Positions 16,318 through 26,224 of a DNA stretch of 55,883 nucleotides are shown one piece after another. Position numbers and translations under genes: made by a program. Position 1 is the first letter of the stretch. Every line of letters starts with the position of its first letter. Under the pieces are notes generated by a model. It saw nothing but the letters and a program-made list of their open reading frames with translations, did no database searches and was not told where the DNA came from. Location of the stretch: positions 1-55,883 of the forward strand of contig VFJS01000083.1 in NCBI GenBank assembly GCA_009885955.1, written 5' to 3'. The stretch comes from Spirochaetia bacterium (GTDB lineage Bacteria > Spirochaetota > UBA4802 > UBA5550).

Positions 16318-16833
16318 TTACTTCATGAAGATGTTCCCATATTTACTGAACACCGGAATTAAAGCTATACTAACTGAGAGTAGATTTGCCATAAAAATCA
16401 ATAGACATTTCTTTCTGACGAATGTAATTTTATAGATACCCCTCAAGGCCAGAAATTCAATTATGGCATTTGATACTATTGCCAGAAAAAATGTAGCAAT
16501 ATAGGTCACCGGATTGAATGTGCCGATGTTAAAAAATTTATACATGATTATACCGGGAAAAATTTCCCATATAATTCCGAGTAAGGGGATCAAAACAATC
16601 CCGATAACCGCTGATATGGCATTGCTGATGAGCACGGCGTGCAGAGATTTAATTAAAATTTTATTTACCGTAAAATAATAAAACGGAAGTTCAATGACCA
16701 GGCCCAGGGCAATGACCCACCAGGTCAGCAGGCTCCCTTCAAAATACAGGGCAGGCCAGACAACATCACAGAAAGAAGTATGGGGATTTAATAAGAACAA
16801 AACAGTAAAAAAAATGATTAAAAGGTTTTTCAT
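16318..16833 (-). CDS. Small integral membrane protein of unknown function
   Basis: A 171-residue protein with an N-terminal hydrophobic segment that may be a signal peptide and about four further membrane segments. The region after the first segment, DVVWPALYFEGSLLTWWVIAL, is a stretch I have seen in small uncharacterised membrane proteins (key residues: WP, LL, WW). It is transcribed alone, with its ATG at 16833 preceded by an AAGGAAT-like leader. No enzyme motif is visible. Confidence 0.6.
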   Translation of the reverse strand: MKNLLIIFFTVLFLLNPHTSFCDVVWPALYFEGSLLTWWVIALGLVIELPFYYFTVNKILIKSLHAVLISNAISAVIGIVLIPLLGIIWEIFPGIIMYKFFNIGTFNPVTYIATFFLAIVSNAIIEFLALRGIYKITFVRKKCLLIFMANLLSVSIALIPVFSKYGNIFMK

Positions 16834-16906
16834 ATTATTCCTTCCCGATTCAGTTTAACTTCTCAATAAATCATCGTATTTCCCCTCAGCTGAGCGCTCA
16901 TGCGAA

Positions 16907-17677
16907 TCAATCCCTGAAACCCTCGCAAAAGGCCTTAACCGACTTGGCCATTTCAGGGAAATTGTAGCCTCCCTCAAGTAGGGCATATCTCCTGCCGGAA
17001 CAATTGGCCAGCGAATATTTCTTCATCATGGCGCCTATCGAAAAATAACTCTCAGGCGACAGGAGGCCTCCCCAGTCCGATATCCCCTGGTCGAACCCGG
17101 CCGAGGCAACGATAATATCCGCGGGCCCTGCATTTTTGAGAGAGAGCTCAACCTCGTAGAGATAATCCCTTTCATTGGGGGCAGCAGGATTGATGACTTC
17201 ATAGCCGCTGAAATTCCCGAGAATGTTGATATTCCCGTCCCCGGTATGAAGGTCGAAGTCAAGGACCACGCCCCGTGTGAATCCGTACTTTTCCCGGACA
17301 TGGAGCAGTGACACTGCAATGTTGTTGAAATAGCAGAAGCCCCAGCATGAATCCCCGGATGCATGGTGCCCGGGCGGACGGATGAGCCCGAAGGCAGGTA
17401 TCCCTTCAGCGGCAAATTCAGCGCACATCATCGCCCCTCCTGCGCCAAGGAGCGATATGTCAAAAAGCCCGCTGCCGTAATTGTTGTTTTCCACCTTCCT
17501 GATATGCCCGTTGCCATGCGCTCTATGTATAGCCTCAATGGGAGCCGGTTCTGGGATCACAAACTCATAGGTGGGGTCTTTCATCAGAACTGAAAGAGAA
17601 GGTTCAAGCCGGTTTGAGGCTCCGGCAGGAGTGTCGTCATAGGCAGGAAGATATTTATCATGGAAAACTATTTTCAT
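16907..17677 (-). CDS. Histone deacetylase-like amidohydrolase (AcuC/polyamine deacetylase family)
   Basis: From the ATG at 17677 the product is 256 residues (MKIVFHDKYLP at the start). The in-frame GTG at 17704 adds only nine unlikely residues. The family motifs are in order: RPPGHHA at about 100-106 with the two catalytic histidines, CYFNNIA, the zinc-binding DFDLHTGDG at about 140-148 (usually D-H-H-G-D-G; here threonine replaces the second histidine), and SAGFDQG with the third zinc ligand near residue 197. At 256 residues it is shorter than AcuC (~310-380). It probably removes acyl groups from a small amine rather than protein. The gene is transcribed alone. Confidence 0.85.
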   Translation of the reverse strand: MKIVFHDKYLPAYDDTPAGASNRLEPSLSVLMKDPTYEFVIPEPAPIEAIHRAHGNGHIRKVENNNYGSGLFDISLLGAGGAMMCAEFAAEGIPAFGLIRPPGHHASGDSCWGFCYFNNIAVSLLHVREKYGFTRGVVLDFDLHTGDGNINILGNFSGYEVINPAAPNERDYLYEVELSLKNAGPADIIVASAGFDQGISDWGGLLSPESYFSIGAMMKKYSLANCSGRRYALLEGGYNFPEMAKSVKAFCEGFRD

Positions 17678-17927
17678 ATGAATTCCCGCAAGATTCACTC
17701 CCACCCGGAATTTAATTTATCCCAAGTTTCTCCTCTGACATATTCAGGATAAAATGTAATTAAGCAACTATATTTTTTTATGGTTGCAAGATTCCAACAA
17801 AAAAATTTCATAATGGTTATGCTTCCGGAATCTTACAATTTTTTCCTGACTTGTCTTGTAATACCCGGGCACATGGCGTATCTGCTTATATATACAATCT
17901 ATCATTATCTTAATAGAAGGTGTCTAA

Positions 17928-18554
17928 ATGCGAATAGATAAAAAAATCCATTCTTCACATCCATGGAAGGTCAACAAAATAGCTGAAGACTTTATCTTAT
18001 GGGATGTCTGGGATATCCCAATATCCGCTGATAATTCAAAAACACAAAACTTCCAGGCATTTTACAGAATTGCCATGGAAACTTTCGGGAAGATTCAAAA
18101 AAATAAAAGTCTTGCGAACTTTCTTTTCGCTCTGAGGAATTGGCTGGGCAAAATTTTCCCTCTTGATAAAAATATTAATACCCTGCCGGTACCCGGATGC
18201 CTGGAAACATCCGTCAGGAGCCGCTTAAAAAGTAAAGACCTTGGGAAAAGCAAAAAAGGTAATGCCATTAAACTCAACAGCAGCGGCCTGGAATTCCGCC
18301 CTGTGTACCTGTATAAAGACGAGAGCCTCCATGAACTTTCCAATGATACGGTACACGCCCTTATACATGTTGGTTGGATTAAAAAAATGGATACTGCTTA
18401 CAATGCCACGCTGGCCATTTATGTAAAGCCAAGGGGTCTCTACGGAAAGATATATCTGAAATTGATTGAGCCCTTTCGCCGTTATATTGTGTATCCCGCT
18501 ATGATGAAGGCAATAATGGCGCGGTGGGGAAAATACCTTTTATCTCTGAATTAA
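17928..18554 (+). CDS. Stand-alone DUF2867 protein
   Basis: The product is 208 residues. The sequence from FRPVYLYKDESLHELSND to HALIHVGWIKK and the C-terminal FRRYIVYPAMMKAI follow the DUF2867 family, which otherwise is found fused behind SDR domains, as in the 4287-5729 gene. It lacks the Rossmann domain. The start ATG at 17928 has an AAGGTG leader 8 bases upstream. DUF2867 is a SRPBCC/START-like domain of unknown ligand in my understanding, and that fold assignment is an inference. Confidence 0.7.
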   Translation: MRIDKKIHSSHPWKVNKIAEDFILWDVWDIPISADNSKTQNFQAFYRIAMETFGKIQKNKSLANFLFALRNWLGKIFPLDKNINTLPVPGCLETSVRSRLKSKDLGKSKKGNAIKLNSSGLEFRPVYLYKDESLHELSNDTVHALIHVGWIKKMDTAYNATLAIYVKPRGLYGKIYLKLIEPFRRYIVYPAMMKAIMARWGKYLLSLN

Positions 18555-18668
18555 CATCCGGTTTCCCTGCAGGGTCATTCACACGTCAAGACATTATCAT
18601 CCCTCGTTGTTTTCGGAGGAAACTCTTTTGGGAAAAGAGTAAATAGAATAGCGATAATAGTATGTATC

Positions 18669-19874
18669 CTATTGCATAATCCATTCAATTGCAGGGGTTC
18701 GCAAAAATTCTTCAATGGATATTCCCTGGCCTCCCACCAGCAGTTTTCTCTGCGGTTTGAATGTCCTGGCGAATTCCTCCATTCCGGGAAGGATATTTTT
18801 CACTTTTCCGCTCTTTACCTCAATTGCGGTAATCGATTTTCCCTGCCTGAGTACCATGTCTACTTCACGGTTTCGTTCCCGCCAGTAAAAAAGTTCCACT
18901 CCGGTTCCGGCGGCGCTGTTTATCAAGTGCGCGCCTAGCGCCGATTCCACAAGCCTTCCCCAGAATTCATGATCTCTGCGGGCTTCTTCAAAGGAGAGCC
19001 CACTGTTAACGCTCATGAAGGCACTGTTGAGAATCTGCAGTTTAGGACTGGAAGCACGCTGCATTATTCTTTTTCCTGAAAATTTAGGGATTCCGGTTAT
19101 CATGCCCGCACCGGAAAGAAGTTCAAGATAATGGGCTAGTGTCGTGGTATTGCCGGCGTCCTGAAGCTGGCCGAGCATTTTCTGATAGGATAAAATCTGC
19201 CCGGAATACTGACAACCGAGAAAAAAAAGACGCCGCAAAAGGGCCGGTTTATCCACTCTGGTCATGAGAAGGATATCCCTGGATATGGCAGTCTCAATAA
19301 GAGAATCAAGAATATACCGGGCCCATCTCTGCATGTCTCCAATCAAACCGGCCGCTCCCGGATATCCGCCGAAAAAAATATACCGGTCTATGTCCCAACC
19401 GAAAGCCCTGTTCATTTCATCAAATGACCAGTGCATCACCGGGATCATCTCAAATCTTCCGGCAAGGCTTTCGGAAAGCCCCTTCTGGATGAGCAATGGA
19501 GATGACCCCAGGATAACCACTTTCAGAGGCATATTTTTCCGGGAATCCTCATCCCAGAGACGTTTGACGATCTCCGACCATCCGGTAATTTTCTGTATTT
19601 CATCGAGTACGAGTATCGGGTTTACTTTCGTTTTACCGGAAATTGACTTCATCCGCCCAATCTCCCACTGCTGTTCTAACCATACGCCGGACTGAAGAGT
19701 TGGCCCATCAGCAGCGGCGTAATGAGAAGGGGCTTTAAGCGATTCCAGGACCTGGGTGACAACCGTTGTCTTCCCCGTCTGCCTGGGCCCGGCCACCACC
19801 TGAATGAAACGGCGGGGCTCTTCCAGACGCGAAAGAAGGGTATGGAAAACGGGGCGTTTATACTTTTTAGTCAT
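18669..19874 (-). CDS. AAA ATPase with DUF4143 (AAA_14 family)
   Basis: A 401-residue protein. Walker A is GPRQTGKTT near residue 30, Walker B is ILVLDEIQKI near 90, and the C-terminal part (YWRERNREVDMVLRQGKSITAIEVKSG, quoted only by its key residues R, E, VD and EVK) is the DUF4143 PD-(D/E)XK-like domain. These archaeal and bacterial ATPases are numerous and mostly of unknown function; some are associated with mobile or toxin-like units. Two 18-bp palindromes in tandem lie just upstream (19903-19942), which suggests tight control. It is transcribed alone. Confidence 0.88.
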   Translation of the reverse strand: MTKKYKRPVFHTLLSRLEEPRRFIQVVAGPRQTGKTTVVTQVLESLKAPSHYAAADGPTLQSGVWLEQQWEIGRMKSISGKTKVNPILVLDEIQKITGWSEIVKRLWDEDSRKNMPLKVVILGSSPLLIQKGLSESLAGRFEMIPVMHWSFDEMNRAFGWDIDRYIFFGGYPGAAGLIGDMQRWARYILDSLIETAISRDILLMTRVDKPALLRRLFFLGCQYSGQILSYQKMLGQLQDAGNTTTLAHYLELLSGAGMITGIPKFSGKRIMQRASSPKLQILNSAFMSVNSGLSFEEARRDHEFWGRLVESALGAHLINSAAGTGVELFYWRERNREVDMVLRQGKSITAIEVKSGKVKNILPGMEEFARTFKPQRKLLVGGQGISIEEFLRTPAIEWIMQ

Positions 19875-19902
19875 ATTAATTTAATCACGATGAATTACAA
19901 AT

Positions 19903-19942
19903 TACTCAATATCCTGAGTAAAATTACTCAATATTCTGAGTA
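19903..19942. promoter_or_regulatory. Tandem palindromic operators TACTCA(N6)TGAGTA
   Basis: Two copies of an 18-bp palindrome, TACTCAATATCCTGAGTA (19903-19920) and TACTCAATATTCTGAGTA (19925-19942), repeat at a 22-bp period, two helical turns apart. They end 28 bases before the ATG of the DUF4143 ATPase on the minus strand and overlap its expected promoter. The arms are perfect in both copies, so a dimeric repressor is likely. Confidence 0.65.
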
Positions 19943-20034
19943 GTGTCAAGGAGATTTTTCAGAAGAAGCCGGGGAGGTCTGTTCTTAAATAATTGATATA
20001 AGGGAAAATATTTTTTTCCTGGTTATTCTTCAAT

Positions 20035-20102
20035 CCTCTCCGCGTTCTCCGCGCCCTCCGCGTGAAACATCTTTTTTAGAACCACCGTGATTTTCGTGGT
20101 TC
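20035..20102. repeat. CTCCGCG short tandem plus GAACCAC hairpin
   Basis: Three 9-base units, TCTCCGCGT, TCTCCGCGC and CCTCCGCGT, stand at 20037-20063, and a hairpin GAACCAC...GTGGTTC follows at 20079-20102. Strings of this kind are scattered in intergenic DNA of many environmental bacteria. It lies just downstream of the SulP gene and may help end that transcript, though it has no clear U-run. Confidence 0.45.
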
Positions 20103-20113
20103 ATTATACCCTC

Positions 20114-22333
20114 TTACCCCTCACCCAGGGCCAGGAGCTCAATATTGTTCAGGCGGAGCCGGTGTGATATTTCCAGGGCCAGCCGCTCAAAAAATATTCC
20201 GCCCAGTTCGGGATATTTTTCCACGGCCTTATCGAATTCGCTTCTCGACAATAAAAAAATTGAAGTGGGCGCCTTGCACAGGGCGTTTGCCGATCTGTCG
20301 GCCTTATCAAGAAAGGACATGTCTCCAAAGAAGTCCCCCTTGCTGAATGTGGCAATATGCAGTGAGGTGCCGTCGTGCATGGGCAGGAGGATTTTCACCA
20401 TGCCGCTTCTCATGAAACAGATCTCGTCGCTCTTCTCGCCCATTCTGAATACGTACTCATCCTCCTCAAAGGACTTCTCTTTCACATGTTCCGACAGCAT
20501 CGCCAGCACCTTCTCCGAGGTCCCCTTCAGAATTTCGATTTCAGAGAGAGAAAGCATCCTGCCGGCAAGGGCTTTTTCATGGGCGTACTTTTCAAGAATA
20601 TCCTCCTCACTCCATTCAAGGGCCGCGTCGATATCATGAAAAAATTTCAAGTCCGTTGTTTCTGAAAATCCGAGCCGGTCAAGATATTTTTTTATATTCT
20701 GCCCGGTGGCCAGGTTCATGGGTATATTCGAGAGCATCATGTAGCCGCTTTTCCCCTTGATGCGTTTGTGAATCTGGTTCAGCATATTCGCTGCGCTGAA
20801 ATCTACCGACTGCACACGTTTCATGTCGAGGATGATATAATCACATATGCTGATATACTTTTCCATTTCGGTAAACAGCTGGTCCGTGGTGCCGAAAAAG
20901 AGCTGGCCCTGGAGTTCAAATACGATGATGCGCCCCCCTTCTTTTTCAAGGACGGCAGCCTCATCGGAGAGCCGCCTTTTTTTTGAGAATGATTTGCCCC
21001 CGGTTATTTTCCGCCGTACGACCGAGGAATTGATCTGCCCCCTGAGAAAAAGAACAATGGCCAGTGCGATTCCCACAAGGGCCGCTGTCAGGAGGCCGAA
21101 GGCTACGGCCGAGAGCACCACCGAAAGCACCACGAAATAATCAAAACGGGTGGACCGGTGCCTCACGAGGCGCGCGCTTTTGAAATCGATCATCCGCACA
21201 CCCACAACCATCAGAATTCCGGAAAGCGCTGCCACCGGTATCCAGGCAATCAGATTTCCGAGAAGGAGCAGGAGAAGAAGGCCGAATGCGCCGGCAAAGA
21301 CACCCGACATCCTGGTGGCGCCTCCGCTGTTGATGTTGACCAGTGTCGCCCCCATGGTCCCCGCGCCGGGAATGCCGCAGAGAAGTCCGGAGGCGATGTT
21401 GCCGAGCCCCTGCCCCATGAGTTCACGGTTTGAATCATGCCGGGAATAGGTCAGGGAATCGAGCACGAGACAGGTTTTCAGGGTATCGATGGATAAAAGC
21501 GTGGCAAGGGTTAGCATGGGAAAAATGAGCATCGCAATACGGCCAGGTTCCACATCGGGAATACGCATCCAGATGGCCGTTACAACATGGGCCATGTCAA
21601 GGACCGATACCGGGATTGCGCCGATGACAAAAGGGTTCTGTTCTAAAGTGTCCAGGCCAGGGTTAAAAAGCGCCAGGACCTGGTAACAGGCTATGCCGGA
21701 AATGAGCGCGAGGATGGTTGCCGGTACCTTTTTTATAATCCGGGGGATGCCGATCATCACAATCATGGTGACGAGCGCGACAACGATACTTTCCCACTTC
21801 CAGAGGGAGGCGTCGCTGATTCCATCCCGCAATTTCAACCCCTTCGGCACACCGAGAAAATTCAGGATCTGCCCGGAAAAAATCAGTATCCCCACACCGC
21901 TCAAATATCCTGTAACGACCGGATAGGGAATGTATTTTATCAGCCTGCCCCCTCCGAGAAAACCTGATAATAACTGGATCGAACCTGCAGCGAGCGCTGT
22001 AATGAGAAGATATACCGGGATCATCTCCGTATCACCCGGACGCGCGGCAGCCATCTGCGCTACCAGGACCGACAGGACTGCGGCAGCAGGAGCGCACGGG
22101 GCAGATATAAGCTTCGGTGTCCCCCCGAAAATGGAAGCGGTGATGACGATGATAATTGTCCCGATGATGCCGCCTACAACGGCGGTGCCTGAAAAGCCCT
22201 GGCCCGCTGCCGAATAAATAATCAGCCCGAATGCGATGGCCGCAGGGAGAGCGACGAGCATGCTGGCCAGGCCGCCGAATATATCGCCGGACAGGGAATC
22301 GAGGGTATATGATTTTTTGACCTCTTCAGACAC
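20114..22333 (-). CDS. SulP-family anion transporter with STAS and cyclic-nucleotide-binding domains
   Basis: A 739-residue membrane protein. Residues ~10-430 hold the SulP transporter core, with the N-terminal LSGDIFGGLASMLVALPAAIAFG and the GIPGAGTMGATLVNINSGG motif (quoted by key residues only). A STAS domain follows (~460-570; IVFELQGQLFFGTTDQL), then a cyclic-nucleotide-binding domain (~600-735; EDEYVFRMGEKSDEICFMRSG, then GDMSFLDKADRSA). The C-terminal pair suggests that a second messenger gates transport of sulfate, bicarbonate or another anion. It is a single gene between the ATPase and the defence island. Confidence 0.9.
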   Translation of the reverse strand: MSEEVKKSYTLDSLSGDIFGGLASMLVALPAAIAFGLIIYSAAGQGFSGTAVVGGIIGTIIIVITASIFGGTPKLISAPCAPAAAVLSVLVAQMAAARPGDTEMIPVYLLITALAAGSIQLLSGFLGGGRLIKYIPYPVVTGYLSGVGILIFSGQILNFLGVPKGLKLRDGISDASLWKWESIVVALVTMIVMIGIPRIIKKVPATILALISGIACYQVLALFNPGLDTLEQNPFVIGAIPVSVLDMAHVVTAIWMRIPDVEPGRIAMLIFPMLTLATLLSIDTLKTCLVLDSLTYSRHDSNRELMGQGLGNIASGLLCGIPGAGTMGATLVNINSGGATRMSGVFAGAFGLLLLLLLGNLIAWIPVAALSGILMVVGVRMIDFKSARLVRHRSTRFDYFVVLSVVLSAVAFGLLTAALVGIALAIVLFLRGQINSSVVRRKITGGKSFSKKRRLSDEAAVLEKEGGRIIVFELQGQLFFGTTDQLFTEMEKYISICDYIILDMKRVQSVDFSAANMLNQIHKRIKGKSGYMMLSNIPMNLATGQNIKKYLDRLGFSETTDLKFFHDIDAALEWSEEDILEKYAHEKALAGRMLSLSEIEILKGTSEKVLAMLSEHVKEKSFEEDEYVFRMGEKSDEICFMRSGMVKILLPMHDGTSLHIATFSKGDFFGDMSFLDKADRSANALCKAPTSIFLLSRSEFDKAVEKYPELGGIFFERLALEISHRLRLNNIELLALGEG

Positions 22334-22534
22334 GGATACTGGACTCCTTATAATTTATATCAATACTGTTTTGACTTGAATGTCATCTGATGCCTGCACA
22401 GTGTTTCCTTATTAAAAAATTCCAGTCAATATGTAAATGTTAATACAACAGGTATAGTTAATTTTTTCATGAATAGCAGTGACGATAGGATTTATTCTGC
22501 CTCATTTTCAATTACACCATTTTTCATTCCTTGA

Positions 22535-25500
22535 TCAGATAGTCGGATTATACTCTTCATAAAGGTCTCTTAAAAATTCATGGCCATTATCATCTTTGAT
22601 TCTACTTGGGCCATAAATATTACAGATTTGAATTGTTTTATCCTTTAAAATAAAATCTTTTTGAAGTTTACTGATTTCAAAAAGATATTCTACAATGGCA
22701 AAAATATTTTTTTTATCATAATCAGGGATAAATGATTTTAATATTTCGAGAAAAATATCGGCTACAAAATTGGCAACTGCAGCTTTATTATCACCTTTAT
22801 CTTTCAGATCATTTAAATATTCTATAAAAAAAGGTGCGTTAAATTCAATTTCTATATAAGGGGCTGAGAGTTTCATCCAGGTGCAATTGATTTCATCGAT
22901 CTCATTTAAAAATATTGATAATTTCGCTGATGAACCAAGAATTTTTTTATCTTCAACAGTCAAATCATCAGAAATTTTATCCTTATATCGTTTGTATATT
23001 AATTCCCAAAATTTTAGGATTCTATCAATATATTTTTTTTTCGTCTCCTGAGATTTTTTGTCATCCCCAGAATCATCTTTCGTTAAATAATCTCTCTGCA
23101 TCCAGAAAAAACCGACCATCTCTTTTATATGTAATGGGTTCCATTTATCTGCCACAATTTTATAGAGAGATTGATCGAGTTTATCATCTATATCCCGAAG
23201 ATAGCCTATGGCAATATGGTGTGTTAATTTTCTGTGAAAGCTTTCATCGCTAGATTCTTTTGTAATCGCTATTTCGTAATGCCGGGCCATCAACACATAT
23301 ATATCATTGTAAACTTTGCTTGAAAAAAGATAGCCTTCCATAAATAAATTCCACAGAATATCTTTTTCATTATATTTTTTCAGATTGTTTATTTTTTCTT
23401 CTGTCCATTTTTCATCCAGGTAATGAAAATTGCTGAGATATTGTCCGAATAATGTATAGGCTTCTTTTATGTTATTCTTCAATGCAGTCTCATAGAAATT
23501 TTTAGCCCTGCTGTTCCAGCGTTGTCTTCCGCTATTCGGAGATTTGTCAAAATGACGGGCATCTTTTAATGAAAGATTGATAAGGGCCGATAGAATTTTT
23601 CCGAATGAAGAATTTAATGCGTATGTAACCGAATCGAAGGAACCCTTTTCATCTTTTATCTCAAGTTTATTTAATATAATTTCAATGATATCCAGAGCTT
23701 TTTCATTGAGTTCCTGCGCAAAGGTATGTTCATCTTTCTTTGTTCCATCTTGTATTAAAGTACCAATAACACCGGAAACCCATCTTTGATCCGATTTTAA
23801 GTCACCTTTTATAGCCAGTTCATTATTCCAAAAAACTTCAAGGTTTATATAATTATATATAAATTCAAGCATTGGTTGCCAATTAAATGTTTCATCATTA
23901 TTCCAGGCATCAGTTAATCCCCAAAAGATATAATAAATATAAAAATATGCGGTATTTATAAAAGGCATCATATTATCAATAAATTTCAAGGGATTGGATC
24001 TGGCAATTTGCTTTAATTGATCAGCCAGTCCTCCTTCAGTGGGGCCGTCCCAGGGATCTGTGGTTTTGAATTCTTTCAGATGATGAGCCAATTTCTCATT
24101 ACTCATTTTAAACATATCTTCTTTGGAAAAGGGAGAAGGCCCAGGGCCTACACGTGATTCACCCATTTGTATGGCCGGGCCTAAATCGGGGTCTACACCG
24201 GTTTCATTTTTTAATTTCAGATATTTATCATTAAATTTCTCAATATGAGAAAGAGCTTTATAATAACGTTGTTTCCAGCTTTTCATATATTTTATATCTT
24301 TTTCAATTGCAGCGCGTATTTCAAATTCTTCTTCAATTTTTTTCTCTATCAAATCTGTTATTTCTTTACTTTCAGAATTTATTTGTTTAAAAATTTCCCC
24401 AATTTCGTCGCCAAAGTATGTGGTTTTAAGAAATAAATTATTTGTGTCCTGCTTAATATAAGCACAAAATAATTCTTTTAGCTCATCATAATGCAGCCCA
24501 ATGATATAAAAAGCGCATTTAACCAAATAAAGATATTTTCCATAAAGGAAAGAATGTAAAACATCTTTAGTTTCTTCAGGGAATTTTTTTATTCTCAGTG
24601 AAATTATTGTTTCAAGGAAAAAATGAAATACTCCAAAGGTTTTGTTAAAATAGATGGTTTCTTTGTTATAAAATGACTCATATGTTTCCCCATCATAAAG
24701 CCCTAAATGTAAATGCATTAAGAATCTTTTTAATTCTGCTTCACGGTCTTTGAATTCCGGATAAATATCAATTGTAAGATTGCACGAAACATCTAAGAAT
24801 TCTGTTAATGATGAAATATTTATTAGTTTTTCGAAGGATTTTTTTGCATTATTTAATATATCAGTTTTTTCCTCCTCTCTCAAATCCCTGAATAAAATAA
24901 AAAGCTCATCTTCAGATAGTTCTTTTTCGAATTCATAGATTTCTAATAAATAATTTTCATGGGATTTTAATGAAAAGAGTAGAGTATGATTATGATAATT
25001 TATTATATCCCTTGAGCTATCTTCCTCAAGCAGTTTTTCTATTTTCCTCTGAAGATCATATATTACTGAGTTGGAACATTTATGAGCTATTTTTTCCGCG
25101 TTTTTTTCTAAAGCCTCAGAGAGCCAGTATCCGTCTAAAAGGGGCATATATTTTTCTTCATGAAATTTTTTTTCTTTTTCTATCTGCTCTTCCGGTTTTC
25201 TTTTAAGTTCTGTCAAATATTTAATAATCAATTCGGCCTTTTGAATATCCTCAGGTTTATCACTATCCAAAAACTTCGGCAGAAGGCGGTCCGTTATTTC
25301 TTTGCCCTGTAAGGATGCCCCGAATGGTGAATCGAACCAATTAGGAATGAAGTCAATTAGCTCATTGGTTATATTTTCAATTGGTAGATTCGATATAATC
25401 TTGGCAAAATACCACCATGTCTTAAAATTATCCTTTGGGCCGTTTTGGGTTACATCTATAATTATCTCAATTATATCTTTGGTGTATTCTCTATTTTCCG

Positions 25501-26224
25501 GTTTATTAGCCTCTTGTGAAACACGTTCAAGATAATCGAGCACATTCCAGAATGGTATTGTAATGTATCCTTCTTTATCGGATTTAATTGAGCCTGGGGC
25601 TTTTTGGGAGGAAAAATATTTTTTTTCTTTTAGAATTCCAAACCAAATAAGTATATTAATTTTTTGAAAAAAATAATGATTATATATTTCTTCTTGAATT
25701 ATTTTTAAAATAAAAGCAACTTCATGTTTCGTGGGATTTTCTTTTCTAATAATGATATCGATGTGTTCAATGTTATCAAAATATCTATCTTGAAATTCAT
25801 GCAATGAATTTAATTCGGATTTATCTAATAATACTTCAATAATTTTTTTATATTCATGTTCATCAATTATATTATTTTTAAACTTTGCACCATATATATC
25901 CATCATAAGTGGTGGCAATAAATTTGGTTCAATATTCAATAATATTGGAATTATTTTTATGTCTTTTTTTAGTAATTGTCTCATTAGTGTTGCATTAATT
26001 TCTTTTTTTACCCAATCACTTTTAATTGAGTTTTCGGAAAATATTATGATAAAGAAATTGCACTCATTAAGTCCTTCATTGATTTTTTCAGTAATGGAAT
26101 CACCGATTTGTAACTCATAATCATCTATCCAGATGCTTATATTGTCTTTTTTAAATTTAATAATTAATTTATTGATAAATTCATGATCCAATGAGGAGTG
26201 ACAAATAAACATTTTATTCGACAT
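22535..26224 (-). CDS. TIR-domain protein with giant helical array (candidate NADase defence effector/sensor)
   Basis: A 1229-residue protein. Residues 1-~140 form a TIR domain: MFICHSSLDHEFI, IWIDDYELQIGDS and FSENSIKSDWVKKE, in which E75 is at the position of the catalytic glutamate of NAD-hydrolysing TIR domains. The remaining ~1090 residues have no NTPase motif. They read as a helical-repeat array like that of other giant defence-associated proteins: WNVLDYLERVSQEANKPEN around 230, then GPGPSPFSKEDMFKMSNEKL near 700 and EGGLADQLKQIARSNP near 740. The gene overlaps the SIR2 gene upstream by 11 nt and has its own GAGAGGG site, so the two are coupled. A plausible role is infection-triggered NAD depletion; this is inferred. 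Confidence 0.8.
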   Translation of the reverse strand: MSNKMFICHSSLDHEFINKLIIKFKKDNISIWIDDYELQIGDSITEKINEGLNECNFFIIIFSENSIKSDWVKKEINATLMRQLLKKDIKIIPILLNIEPNLLPPLMMDIYGAKFKNNIIDEHEYKKIIEVLLDKSELNSLHEFQDRYFDNIEHIDIIIRKENPTKHEVAFILKIIQEEIYNHYFFQKINILIWFGILKEKKYFSSQKAPGSIKSDKEGYITIPFWNVLDYLERVSQEANKPENREYTKDIIEIIIDVTQNGPKDNFKTWWYFAKIISNLPIENITNELIDFIPNWFDSPFGASLQGKEITDRLLPKFLDSDKPEDIQKAELIIKYLTELKRKPEEQIEKEKKFHEEKYMPLLDGYWLSEALEKNAEKIAHKCSNSVIYDLQRKIEKLLEEDSSRDIINYHNHTLLFSLKSHENYLLEIYEFEKELSEDELFILFRDLREEEKTDILNNAKKSFEKLINISSLTEFLDVSCNLTIDIYPEFKDREAELKRFLMHLHLGLYDGETYESFYNKETIYFNKTFGVFHFFLETIISLRIKKFPEETKDVLHSFLYGKYLYLVKCAFYIIGLHYDELKELFCAYIKQDTNNLFLKTTYFGDEIGEIFKQINSESKEITDLIEKKIEEEFEIRAAIEKDIKYMKSWKQRYYKALSHIEKFNDKYLKLKNETGVDPDLGPAIQMGESRVGPGPSPFSKEDMFKMSNEKLAHHLKEFKTTDPWDGPTEGGLADQLKQIARSNPLKFIDNMMPFINTAYFYIYYIFWGLTDAWNNDETFNWQPMLEFIYNYINLEVFWNNELAIKGDLKSDQRWVSGVIGTLIQDGTKKDEHTFAQELNEKALDIIEIILNKLEIKDEKGSFDSVTYALNSSFGKILSALINLSLKDARHFDKSPNSGRQRWNSRAKNFYETALKNNIKEAYTLFGQYLSNFHYLDEKWTEEKINNLKKYNEKDILWNLFMEGYLFSSKVYNDIYVLMARHYEIAITKESSDESFHRKLTHHIAIGYLRDIDDKLDQSLYKIVADKWNPLHIKEMVGFFWMQRDYLTKDDSGDDKKSQETKKKYIDRILKFWELIYKRYKDKISDDLTVEDKKILGSSAKLSIFLNEIDEINCTWMKLSAPYIEIEFNAPFFIEYLNDLKDKGDNKAAVANFVADIFLEILKSFIPDYDKKNIFAIVEYLFEISKLQKDFILKDKTIQICNIYGPSRIKDDNGHEFLRDLYEEYNPTI

